From the NCBI GenBank assembly GCA_030704615.1, contig CM060733.1, positions 41,788,001-41,852,000 on the forward strand: a DNA stretch of 64,000 nt, in the 5' to 3' direction. This document shows, in pieces, positions 19,421 through 28,535 of the stretch. Positions within the stretch are counted from its first letter, which is position 1. Each line of letters begins with the position of its first letter. The DNA comes from Takakia lepidozioides. Its lineage: Eukaryota; Streptophyta; Takakiopsida; Takakiales; Takakiaceae. The position numbers were made by a program, and so were the translations under genes. Under the pieces are notes generated by a model, which saw only the letters and a program-made list of their open reading frames with translations, made no database searches and was not told the DNA's origin.

Positions 19421-19443
19421 GTTGCAACTAACACTCTAAGAAA

Positions 19444-19455
19444 GTTTAGGGTTTA
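19444..19455 (+). repeat. Third telomeric-motif junction
   Basis: GTTTAGGGTTTA directly precedes a third copy of the CATAAAGTGTC terminal-repeat start. The same junction as at 18930 therefore occurs twice within about 520 bp, i.e. head-to-tail repetition. Confidence 0.7.
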
Positions 19456-19560
19456 CATAAAGTGTCAAAACAAGTGTAGCAGTACAACGCGGATGCACGG
19501 GGTGCAAGATAAACACAATCTGGGCAAACAAGTTTTAGGTTGGCCAGTTATGCAACCCTA
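19454..19560 (+). repeat. Penelope-like terminal repeat, copy 3 (truncated)
   Basis: Nearly identical to the first 100 bp of copy 2 (CATAAAGTGTCAAAACAAG to GGCCAGTTATGCAACCC), then homology is lost before the methyltransferase gypsy that begins at 19650. Confidence 0.75.
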
Positions 19561-19649
19561 TGGTATGTTGGAAGAGGGCACGGAACTTGCGTTCCTATCT
19601 AGTTTGTGCTATATTACAAATCTAGAGGCTAGTTGTATTTGAGACATGT

Positions 19650-20309
19650 TGTCGTGCGCATACATATCGCTACACAACTACATCGCTGTCCAAAACCACA
19701 CAACACAAGTGCACGCCACACACTAGTATACCACTAGTCCACCACTAGTCCAACCACTAGGCTACAACTAGTCAGTCACTAGGCTGCCACTATGCTGCCC
19801 ACTATGGCAGTCACTAATCCACACAATGATAAAGAAGACGAATACAAGCACAAGCTCATACGAGCTCACAAAGCTGAAGCATAAACTAATGCATATATAA
19901 CCTCATCATTCAAATACAAGTCAAGCCAAGTGCACCCCACGCCATGGGGAATCCACACTACGGTGCCATAGCTAGGCGCGGTGAGGCTCAACTCGAGAAA
20001 GATGAGCCTCCTGCGCTTGTCGTGAAAGTAACCACTCCAGGGCCTAAATCTGCCTTGACCCTTGGATTGACACTTGGGCCAATCCCAAATGTCAATATGT
20101 GAAAGCTAACTCTTTCCTAGCTAGTTTCACACTAGTGGTAAAATAACTTGACAGCTGTCGTGCGCATACATATCGCTACACAACTACATCGCTGTCCAAA
20201 ACCACACAACACAAGTGCACGCCACACACTAGTATACCACTAGTCCAACCACTAGGCTACAACTAGTCAGTCACTAGGCTACCCACTATGGCAGTCACTA
20301 ATCCACACA
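19650..20309 (-). repeat. 3' LTR of copy B with duplicated modules
   Basis: Inverted counterpart of 4806-5489. Modules at 20155-20309 and 19650-19825 flank a spacer (19826-20154) that carries the same TATATATG region. The end GCGCACGACA matches copy A, confirming the element boundary from two independent insertions. Confidence 0.75.
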
Positions 20310-20569
20310 ATCGCCCCCCTAGCTGGTGCTTAGGTCCCTCTAAGTCCAAGTAGCCACAAGATGTGATAGTGACCATAGCCTCACTAAGTCCTCCACCACT
20401 GTCCCTACTGCACTCAAACTCGATAGATCAAGAGGCCGGGTACAAGAGTTGCCCCATCGTTAGTCGTCGTCTTGCAACCTATGAACTTGAGCCTGGGATC
20501 TCGTGTATTGACTCCTATGAGCTTGACCTCCCATGTCTTGTTAGCTGCCTCTAGTCATGTCCACTGCCA

Positions 20570-20872
20570 CTATCCCAAGCAGTGTGCACATAACCAATCT
20601 CCATCAGAAACCCTCTCAAGAGGTGGTGTCAAGCATCCCATATACCAACCTCTTGAGCATCGATCACACACCAGCATGGTGGCTGCCCCTTTGGCAAACC
20701 CACAGAGCATGCATCTCAAATCTGCAGGTACCACTGCCAAGTTTGGATCAACTCTGCCATCAACATTGGGAAGGTGACATAGCGCACAATTACGCACATG
20801 GTCTTTCCAAGTCATGCCATCCCGACCCTCCAAGATCAGGACTCCTGAGGGCAACACCTCTCGAACCCTCAA
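20570..20872 (-). pseudogene. Integrase C-terminus and PHD finger, copy B
   Basis: 100 residues matching the end of copy A's integrase. The PHD finger keeps all Cys ligands (CMLC, CDRC, GC, CAHC) but has Tyr where copy A has the zinc-binding His (GWYMGC against GWHMGC). Taken together, copies A and B imply a complete Cys4-His-Cys3 finger in the source element. Confidence 0.85.
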
Positions 20873-20881
20873 AATATCACG

Positions 20882-21480
20882 TCATACAGTCACATCCAAG
20901 GTTGTAGGAGCAGTCTGCTGCAGATAGACATAGTCATCAGGGTTGAATCTTCGAACCCCATGACGGTAGCCCCCACCATGTATAGTAGCATACCTCAACG
21001 TATCATGATGTTGTGTAATGGCAAGGTTCTCGAAAGCCATGGGCATGACTTTCTTGAATAACTCTGCACGCTGTTCGCATGCACGTGCCCACACGTCCAG
21101 ATCATCAAGGTTAAGAACTGTAGCAGCTTCTATGTAGGCAAATCCGGCTCTCGGCCAAAGAGAAGAGTGAGAAGGAGGCAAGTGATGCTTGCTTGCTGAA
21201 CCTATAGCCCATGGCTAATCAGGATAACTGAAGGTCCCAATCTCCTTGGTAAGGCAAGGCAAGAGCTTGGTGGGGAGGCGAGGGGTTAAATGGTGTCGGC
21301 GAGCCTTTGCAAGGGCTTGACTGCGCAAACCCCTCTTTACTATCTGAACAACCCTCTCTGCCAAGCCATCGGCCTCAGGATGATCCCGAGAAGTGGTGCG
21401 GTGGTCTACCAAGGCCTTGTCACACAAAGCCTGAAACTCCCCCAAGAACTCTCTCCCTTGGTCCGTGAGTACTGGTCCAC
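20882..21480 (-). pseudogene. Integrase core remnant, copy B
   Basis: Keeps the Glu-containing part of the DDE core (HPEADGLAERVVQ) and a C-terminal barrel fragment (AFENLAITQHHDTLRYATIHGGG) in different frames. The preceding zinc region and first catalytic Asp were removed by the internal deletion, and an unrelated-looking segment near 21240-21310 replaces part of the copy A sequence. Non-functional. Confidence 0.8.
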
Positions 21481-22503
21481 CTTGGTCAGCTTGGTTAGAG
21501 CCTTTGCAATGGCACTAAATCCCTTAACAAACCGTCTATAATAGTTTGCTAACCCCATGAAAGCTCGAACTCGGCTCACATCCGTGGGGCATGGAATCTA
21601 TGCAATGGACTCTATCTTAGTCTGCTGTACCCCCAATCCTCTAGGATATATCATGTGACCCAGATACTCAATCTGGTTGTGGAAAAACTTGCACTTCCCC
21701 GGATGTAACTTCAATCCGTGCGCCCTCAAGCGCTCAAATACCACCTGAAGGTGTCTCTCATGCTCCTCCACCGTAGCACTAAAGATGACGATGTCATCTA
21801 TGTGGCACCGAGCAAACTCCACCATTGCTAGAATCCTGTCCATGACTCTCTGAAACTCTGCCGTAGCGTTCTTAAGCCCAAATGGTAAGAACCGCCACTG
21901 GTATAGGCAATCCTTCCTATGCTCATTGATCCCCCAGAATGTCGTCTTCTGCTTATCCGCCTCCTTGATCGGCAACTAGTGATGTCCGGATCGTAAATCC
22001 AAAGTGCTAAAGACCTTGGCATGCCCAATGGCATCAAAGATCTCCTCCGGTGTGGGCATGGCATACTTATCGGACTTGGTCTGACGATTTACAGGCCGGT
22101 AATCACCGCACATACGTCTCTCCGTCCAATTGCCATAGACATCCTTCTTGGTTGGCATCACTGTGGCTGAAGCATACTCTCCACCAGAGAGCTCCACCAA
22201 ACCTGCCTCCCAGAGATCTTGAGTCCTCATCTGAATCAAAGACCTCTCAATGTCACTGTATCTATAGTGTCTCCAAAAGATTGGCGTGTCAGTGGCCAAC
22301 TCAATACGGATCTCTTGACCTTTCAATGCTCCCAAGTCCTTCAAACTGAAGGCAAAGCAATTTCTATAAGTCCTCAGGAATCGCCGTATACATCGTCTCT
22401 CTCCTCTAGTGACAATGGGTCCAATGTCAGGCTCCCAATTGTCCTCCGTAACTGCAACCTTAAGTCCAGTGGGCTTAGAGGTAGAAGACGCGTCCCGTGG
22501 TTG
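21481..22503 (-). pseudogene. Reverse transcriptase, copy B
   Basis: Matches copy A RT: MCGDYRPVNRQ, STLDLRSGHH (Tyr of GYHQ changed to His), then a TAG at about 21976-21978 (Gln in copy A), then LPFGLKNATAEFQ. The YIDD loop reads HIDD (CHIDDIVIFS), a substitution at the residue before IDD. The thumb is cut by the internal deletion near 21480. Confidence 0.88.
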
Positions 22504-22506
22504 CTA
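22498..22506 (-). promoter_or_regulatory. Candidate leaky stop codon, UAG CAA CCA, copy B
   Basis: Same TAG and CAACCA hexamer as copy A at 1409-1417, again exactly 162 nt before the RT ATG and in frame with it. The third-codon context differs afterwards (CGG here, CCA in copy A). Confidence 0.45.
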
Positions 22507-22788
22507 TGCCGCAACCTCTTGACCAATACTCCAAGCCTGCTCAGTCAATGACAAGGCCTCATCCTGCCCTATCATCTCATCCTTGAGGACCTCATCAACC
22601 CGAGAAGAATCCCCAACCTCATCCATCACAGCCTCCTTAGCTGCCAACTCCTTCTGAACCTCGAGCACCTCTCACGTGTGCCATGGATGCCTGCACCCCG
22701 TGGTCCTCACATGCTCGCCCCCACTCACTGCCTGTACCATCTCGGTAGGCAGAGAGACCATCGAGGGAATTGTACTCTGTACTCTGCG

Positions 22789-23793
22789 CTACTCAGCCGT
22801 AGCTAAGCTGATAATCCAGGTCAAGCAATTGAGATCCATTGCTTGCCCCAACACCTGACGACGTGATGCCTCAGAAAGAGACAGCACCGCCGTGGTACCC
22901 GTGATAAAACCCGTTGCCCGCTCACGCTCGTCAGCATTAGGCTCCACTAACTTCTGCAACTGAGCATCCCACAGGAGACCAGATACACTATCCCGGAAAG
23001 CATGTGATCCCGGGAAGCTGAGCAGTGTAGGTAATGTTGATCGTGGTTGACCCACCCTGTTGACCACTGCCAAAGACGAACGGTCATTGTATCTCACACG
23101 TTGAGACTGCCTCCCTGTGTCCAAAATGCTATCCACTGTGAGGTGTGCTGGCCACTGCACCCCATCAAATGCACGCTTGAGCAGTGCGGGTGGCATCAAG
23201 TTAGTCCACCATAGTCGTGGACGATGAGCCCGTGACCCCACTGCAGCTGCATCCAGCAACACTGCTGACCCAAGCCACGACCGGACTTGATGTACACTGG
23301 CCATCACCGTGGCCCGAGAATCGCCCATCAGTGGCACATTCTCCAAGATGTATGCTGGAGATACAGCTTGATGAAGCTGCAAGTGGCGCAAAACCCGCAC
23401 CATCTCCCAAAACAGACCTGACCTCAAGTCTCGCAATCCATTGCCATGCCTAGCTGATGAATGCCCTTGGCAGGGCCAACATGCCACTACTAGATCAATG
23501 GAGCCAACCCACTCCAAATCCTGCGCCCCCAGCAACAAAATGTCTGCTGGCAAGGCCTGCTGATATCCACGAACTGCAGACACCGGCAACAACTCAGGGT
23601 ACTGCTGCACCAACTGAGCAACATGGTGAAGTGAAATGCGTCGTGCAGTCTCATCCTTCTCCACATACAGGTAACGCCGAACTTGTACACCTGCCTGTAA
23701 CACAGCAACCAATCCGGTGCTGATCCCGCCAAACAAGTCCAGAAGACAAATGCCTTCATCCGGATACTCCCACACAATAGGTGTGGTATCCAA
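22789..23793 (-). CDS. Retrotransposon-borne C5-cytosine DNA methyltransferase, DNMT3/DRM-like, copy B (domain intact)
   Basis: 334 residues with every core motif. Motif I LLDLFGGISTG is at residues 17-27, the motif II acidic residue lies in YVEKDE (43-48), motif IV CWPCQGHS at 105-112 contains the catalytic Cys, motif VI ENVP is at 151-154, and motif VIII SRAHRPRLWWTN is at 187-198. A target-recognition region and motifs IX/X follow (ERERATGF, RRQVLGQAMDLNCLTW). The family methylates cytosine in DNA, here presumably nuclear DNA. The frame closes with a TAG at 22789-22791 where copy A has a sense codon, so the junction toward the leaky UAG is broken, but the catalytic domain is complete. The real product probably begins upstream in the protease region; the ATG at 23793 is the first Met. 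No PWWP, ADD, UBA or chromo domain is fused directly. Confidence 0.9.
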   Translation of the reverse strand: MDTTPIVWEYPDEGICLLDLFGGISTGLVAVLQAGVQVRRYLYVEKDETARRISLHHVAQLVQQYPELLPVSAVRGYQQALPADILLLGAQDLEWVGSIDLVVACWPCQGHSSARHGNGLRDLRSGLFWEMVRVLRHLQLHQAVSPAYILENVPLMGDSRATVMASVHQVRSWLGSAVLLDAAAVGSRAHRPRLWWTNLMPPALLKRAFDGVQWPAHLTVDSILDTGRQSQRVRYNDRSSLAVVNRVGQPRSTLPTLLSFPGSHAFRDSVSGLLWDAQLQKLVEPNADERERATGFITGTTAVLSLSEASRRQVLGQAMDLNCLTWIISLATAE

Positions 23794-24101
23794 TGGTGAT
23801 AACTGAGGTGGTCTCAGTGCAATACCCGCACTCTCCTCCTCTCCTAACGGTACAAAGGCCTCTACCCAGGCTTGTTACACCCGTCTATCAGCAGTCTGCT
23901 GCAAATCCTTGCTCGTACCCCACAATGAAGTGTGAGCAACCATGGTAGGCAACTCCGCCGTACCATGCATGTCATCTACTCTGCTGGAGTTGGCACATCC
24001 TCTGCATGGGCATTGCCCTCCAGCATCTCTCCAGGCCAAGTCACTGTAGCTGTGAATGCTGCCAGTGTCGGCATTTTGCCTCGCTGGGCAACTGCAACTC
24101 C

Positions 24102-24500
24102 TCATATGAACATCATTGGGAGCTGCATACGCCGGCCCTCCCCTGACTGCCACCCAGGCCTATAGGAAGCTGACTCCTCCCAAAAATCCAGGGTGAAGCC
24201 CATATGATACAACACGGCCCTACCAACCAGAACATCGTACGAGACCGCGTCTGTCATAATGGCCTTGGCTCGCATCACTGAGCAATCTGTAGGGTGATCC
24301 GGCCGTAGTCTGATAGCCAACTCATGCCGTGTCATGCCCCGAGCCTACTCCAATCCTCCCAGAGACGTCTGTATCTAGAAAAGACAAGGCTCCATATCCG
24401 CCTCCGTAAGGCCCAAGCCTGCAATAGCAGCTTTGCCCAGAATCAATGGCTGAGCTCCCGAGTCCAACAAGACCCGCAGTGGCCGGTACCTCCTGCCTGC
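24102..24500 (-). pseudogene. Gypsy retropepsin (aspartic protease), copy B
   Basis: Minus-strand translation gives LLDSGAQPLILGKAAIAGLG with the DSGA active site, an in-frame stop near 24380, and further down ILV-like DVLVGRAVLYHMG, the usual C-terminal protease strand. Retropepsins process Gag-Pol. It places the methyltransferase directly after the protease. Confidence 0.75.
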
Positions 24501-24600
24501 TGTCGCGCGGCTTTTACTCACCCATTTCTTCGCTATCCGAGGGGGAAACTCCAAAATAGAAGAGTTGGATGTCTCTAAGCACTAAGCACTCAGCCCGCGC

Positions 24601-25130
24601 AAAACAATCAGTCATGACCTGCAGCTAGCAAATCATGGTTGTGCTTCCTATTTATATTCCTTCTTGCTTTCATGTTATCAATTTCCTTTATGGCGAATAC
24701 TTAAGCATCAGATTGCTTCAGTATCTATCAAGTTCCATTCACACACATATTCATTCCACAGCTTCACTCAAGTCTCTCTACACAGTGTGATTGTATCGAA
24801 TAAGTATCACATTATGACTTATCACATATCAAACCAAAGTCATGGTGTCCCTAGCCTGCTCTACAGTACATCACTACTGCTTGCACAAGTCCCACATCTT
24901 CTTCTCATATCTCCTCCTCTGTGTAATCATCATCCCTCATATGCTCCAAGATCGTGCCTCATGTCTCTCCTCCTCCCGTGATGTCTACAAAGTGATGATC
25001 TCCCCATTCTCCATTTCCGCTCCTCCTTTTCTACCCACAAGCTGTTCTAACCACCTAACTAACTAACTGTCACCCCTGAAGTAATATGTTCCCTCTGCAG
25101 ATGTCGTTCCCTCACAGTCGTTCCCTGTCA
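24601..25130. other. No feature recognised
   Basis: AT- and pyrimidine-rich sequence with only short frames. It lies between the recognisable 5' end of copy B and a minisatellite. It may hold gag or leader sequence too diverged to see. Confidence 0.4.
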
Positions 25131-25139
25131 TGATATTGT

Positions 25140-25345
25140 TCCCCATGTACTGTGACCACTATGTCAAGCTGTGACTGGCTGTGCGAAGCTGTGCCGACTG
25201 TGACAAGCTGTGACGGGCTGTGTGAAGCTGTGACGGGCTGTGATAAGCTATGTCGGGCTGTGTGAAGCTGTGACAAGCTGTGACAAGCTGTGTCAAGCTG
25301 TGTCAAGCTGTGTCGGGCTGTGTTGGGCTGTGACTGACTGTGTAA
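25140..25345. repeat. Minisatellite of 10-bp units (AAGCTGTGNC / GGGCTGTGNN)
   Basis: About 20 units of a 10-bp motif (on the other strand, CACAGCTTGT or CACAGCCCGT). Units alternate in a loose higher-order pattern. A related CACAGC-based minisatellite occurs at 48958-49310. Confidence 0.85.
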
Positions 25346-25499
25346 CCCCCTTAAAGCCTATGTTTGCAACCCCTAAGGCTTTTGTTGGTCTCAGTGCGTG
25401 CAAAAATTAAGGGTACCCCACAAAACCCGTAAAAGTGTCTAAGTCCTAAGCAACCCTCTAACATTACCCCTTCCCCTCTCAAAAAGCCGTGTCCTCACG

Positions 25500-25823
25500 G
25501 TTTACTATTTGGAATCAGCAAACCTTTGTGAGCGAGCACATTTCTGCCGGTGAGTGTCTCTTGAAGTACTATGCGTGTGAGCCCGAGTCCTGTCACTTGT
25601 GGACGGAGATGACTGAGTACTCCCTGGTAAGGTTTTACCCTGTTTTGGTTGATAAGGAGGTAACCTCTGAGGCATACGAGATCCCTTGTCTCTTGTCCTC
25701 CATTGCTAATTCGTAATCCTCCGCCATGTCAAAAGAGTTCTTTGAAGTATCTGGTGTAGTATCAGAATCCTCATCACCCTACGGCCTTTCGGTGGTCTGA
25801 TCTTCTTGGGCTTCTCAGGAATC
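25500..25823 (-). pseudogene. C-terminal piece of the coiled-coil family gene, separated by the chromovirus
   Basis: Reading on the minus strand, IPEK ends at the right flank of the chromovirus (32755-32767) and resumes here as IPEKPKKIRPPKGRR, followed in a shifted frame by an acidic tail (DEDSDTTPDTSKNSF). The 13 bp CTTCTCAGGAATC is present on both sides of the inserted element. So this is the 3' part of the gene at 32755-34405. Confidence 0.7.
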
Positions 25824-26548
25824 GCGCACCTCACTTCGGTAAGCTCCCCTTCAAGTCATAGTTACTCGCTTTGATGCGCGCGCCTGACTCCCAACCTGGC
25901 CGCCGGGCCAACTTGGAGCTTCGGCTGCTCACCGGGACATAACGGTCCCCCTTCGATCTCCCAAAAGACCCTCCACCAATTTGGGCCTAGTAGGAATTCC
26001 CTTTGATAGATGGAGTCCAGAATAACTCCCCACTCTTTGGTCGCTTTCCGGCTCGTACGCTTACTCACTAGTTTTTGGTCACCAACAGGCTTGCACCGTT
26101 CTCGGGGTTACTACTCCCTATATATACTTCTGTAGTTGTCCGCGGGGGTTTCACAAACAACCATGCCATTTCATGGCGAACCACCACGAAGACCCTCGAC
26201 TCCCGGTGATGAGTCGCGGTGAGTCTTGGCCCACCCACCATGGCCCCATTGGGTCGTGATGAGTCCCAAGACTCCCCACGACTCCCACCACGAGGTCTCC
26301 GCCCCCATGGTGAGTTCTATGCCACCCCCACTAAGTCCCACTAAGCTACCACCACCCCTTGTGGAGCCACCCCCACCGCAACCCGGTGTGCAGGGCTCCA
26401 CCTAGTAAGTGCCTCCGCCTCCTTGAGTGCCTTTGGCACTCAAGGGTGCTTCAGCCCCCCGTACCTATCACTGCCACTGCCCCCACCACAGGGGCAGCCC
26501 CTCTTGTGTCCTGACCCCCCTGCCCTCAAGGCAAAGGGCCGCCACACA
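25824..26548 (-). repeat. Chromovirus 3' LTR
   Basis: High identity to 32027-32754 along about 725 bp, from GCGCACCTCACTTCGG to GGGCCGCCACA. The terminal TGTT present at the other LTR is missing here. TATATATAC near 26122 could be a TATA region on the plus strand, but its orientation relative to the element is reversed, so I do not call it a promoter. Confidence 0.88.
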
Positions 26549-27452
26549 CACCCCTACCAACAGGGAGTCGATGTCCTCATCGGCTTGTCCATTTTGTGGA
26601 AACGAACATCCAAGTTGTGGCGTCCCACATCAAGGAGTTTGTTTCCGTACCATGGCGTCCCATGGCAAATAACCAAACCCCACACTTGACTCTACTCTCC
26701 ACTAGCTAGTTCGGCCGACTTCCTCCAAGTCCCGGCCAAGGGTGGAGCCTCTCAAGCTCCTCCCAGTGCACTCTTCTTGGCCTACTTCAAGGCCAAGGAA
26801 CGATCCTCCTCGAGGATCGAATCGCCTTACTGCAACAACATTGCTTGCGACCGCTCATGATGCCGCTTTTGGCATCACCTTGAGCAAGGGTTCACCTCAA
26901 ACCCTCTTTGACTAGGAAGATAACCTTGAACCAACCGTGCGCCCCAATCACTACAATTGTGTCCGTCTTGGAATGCTGGCCTGAGGTACGGGAACACGCC
27001 GAAGCCGCACTACGACTTCGTCCCGAGGCTACACGATTATAGTACGTGAACGGAAGCACGTAGCTTCCGCGTTAGCCCGCACTACAAGGCAACCCCCTCG
27101 GTAGCGCAGTTATAGTACGCGCACGCGCCAGGTGCACACTAGCACGTGAACTCCCAAAGAAGGCGCAAATTTCCTTGCCCCCTTGGATGGGAGTCACCTG
27201 ATTTCAGCACTGTGCAAACACACGATTAACCCAATTTACCTCTCCTACTTTTGTAAGTTAGCATGCATTCTATATACTAGCCAACCATACCATGCATCAC
27301 CATTCCAAACAAAATAGGACGCACGACATTTGGAAACCATTACATTTATAACCAATTTTGTACAATACAAGTTTTTGCAATCAGATTCCTAAGCTAGCTA
27401 AGCTGGGCTAAGCATGCATTTCCTCCCCCACGCTCCAAGGTTGATGTCCCCA
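26549..27452 (-). other. Chromovirus 3' untranslated region
   Basis: About 900 bp between the integrase stop and the 3' LTR, without a coding frame. It contains repeated TATAGTACGYG blocks near 27041 and 27110. Part of it (26570-26870) is homologous to the remnant at 16470-16700. Confidence 0.6.
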
Positions 27453-28535
27453 TCAACGCTTCTTCCGCTTTTGAGGTCGCCCTTCGAAAGCTGCAACCGC
27501 CTCGGATGCGTTTCCCATTTCTGAGGCACACATCCAAGATGCTTCCACATAATGATAGCCCTTCCATTTCACGAGATACTCCATTTCTCGGTTCTTGAAC
27601 CTCCTCGACTTAAGCACTGCCTCCACCTCGTACTCAGGTTCATTTTCATGATCCAACAGCACAGGTGGCGGACGCAACACTTGATGCCGATTCGGGCGCG
27701 CTTCATCTTTGAAGTAAGGCTTCAAAAGGGAGACGTGGAATACTGGATGCACCTTGCTGTTTGCCGGCAGCTCCAATTCATACACATCCTCATTCATAAC
27801 CTTCCGGATGCGAAAGGGTCCCGCATACGGAGGTACGAACTTTGGACTCACTTTCGAAGGTAGTCGGAAATTCTTGATGTTCAACCAGACCTCCGTGCCT
27901 GCCTCAAACTTCACTTCCCTCCGCTTCCGATTCGCTTGCCTTTCATACCGTTTCCTCGCTTTGGCAATGTTGTACTTTGCGAGCTTCAACAAACGCTTGC
28001 GTTCTTCCAGTACCGCCGCTACTGCCACTCCCTCAACGTCCTGGGCGGCCCAACTTGTCGGCACCAGAGGTGTTTTTCCATAGACCAATACGAAAGGGGA
28101 AACTCCCGTTGCGGAGTGTTCTGTGTTATTATAACAGAACTCTGTCGCGTCTAAGTGTTCCACCCAGTCTGTTTGGTCTGCCGACACGTAATCTCGCAAG
28201 ATCTGCTTCACTACAGAATTCACTCTTTCCATTTGGCTATCGGTCGTAGGTCGGAAGGCGGTGCTCATCTTCAGCCTCGTCCCCATCTTCTTCCAAAGTA
28301 TCCTCCAAAATTTACTCGTAAACTTTGGATCGCGGTCCGAGACAATATCCTTCGGGACTCCATGATGCTTTAAGACGTGGGCAAAGTAAAGTCGCCCTGT
28401 CTCCTGCGCCGTTGCCGTCTCCTTGGTGGGGATGAAATGGCCCATTTTACTAAACCTATCCACCACCACCATGATTGCATCAATCCTTTTGACAGCGGCA
28501 TAGCAGTCATGAAATCCATCGAGACGCTTTCCCAA
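27453..28535 (-). CDS. Chromovirus integrase (C-terminal part) with chromodomain
   Basis: 360 residues in a frame offset from the upstream pol frame by an indel near 28490. It carries [16 protein letters not shown] (core), the second catalytic Asp in [13 protein letters not shown], the catalytic Glu in [13 protein letters not shown], and the GPF-like [13 protein letters not shown]. It ends with a chromodomain ([29 protein letters not shown]). Chromodomains in these elements bind methylated histone tails and bias integration to heterochromatin. The first Asp of DDE lies in the upstream frame (SMDFMTAMP). The ATG at 28535 is not a natural start. Confidence 0.92.
   Translation of the reverse strand: MGKRLDGFHDCYAAVKRIDAIMVVVDRFSKMGHFIPTKETATAQETGRLYFAHVLKHHGVPKDIVSDRDPKFTSKFWRILWKKMGTRLKMSTAFRPTTDSQMERVNSVVKQILRDYVSADQTDWVEHLDATEFCYNNTEHSATGVSPFVLVYGKTPLVPTSWAAQDVEGVAVAAVLEERKRLLKLAKYNIAKARKRYERQANRKRREVKFEAGTEVWLNIKNFRLPSKVSPKFVPPYAGPFRIRKVMNEDVYELELPANSKVHPVFHVSLLKPYFKDEARPNRHQVLRPPPVLLDHENEPEYEVEAVLKSRRFKNREMEYLVKWKGYHYVEASWMCASEMGNASEAVAAFEGRPQKRKKR

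Larger units (their letters stand above)
19650..24600 (-). mobile_element. Ty3/gypsy element with C5-methyltransferase and PHD finger, copy B (inverted, internally deleted)
   Basis: Reverse-complement counterpart of copy A: protease (about 24500-24102), methyltransferase (23793-22789), shared UAG (22506), RT (22503-about 21480), integrase remnant (21480-20882), PHD (20872-20570), polypurine tract and LTR (20309-19650). Between RT thumb and integrase core about 1.25 kb present in copy A (about 2440-3690) is missing. The join lies at a short GACCA microhomology, so RNase H and the integrase zinc region are gone. The methyltransferase remains intact. The 5' part upstream of protease is not recognisable beyond about 24600 and no 5' LTR is visible. 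Confidence 0.88.

Noticed and set aside
25140-25345. CRISPR-like direct repeats
   Set aside because: Unit is 10 bp with no spacers; this is a minisatellite.
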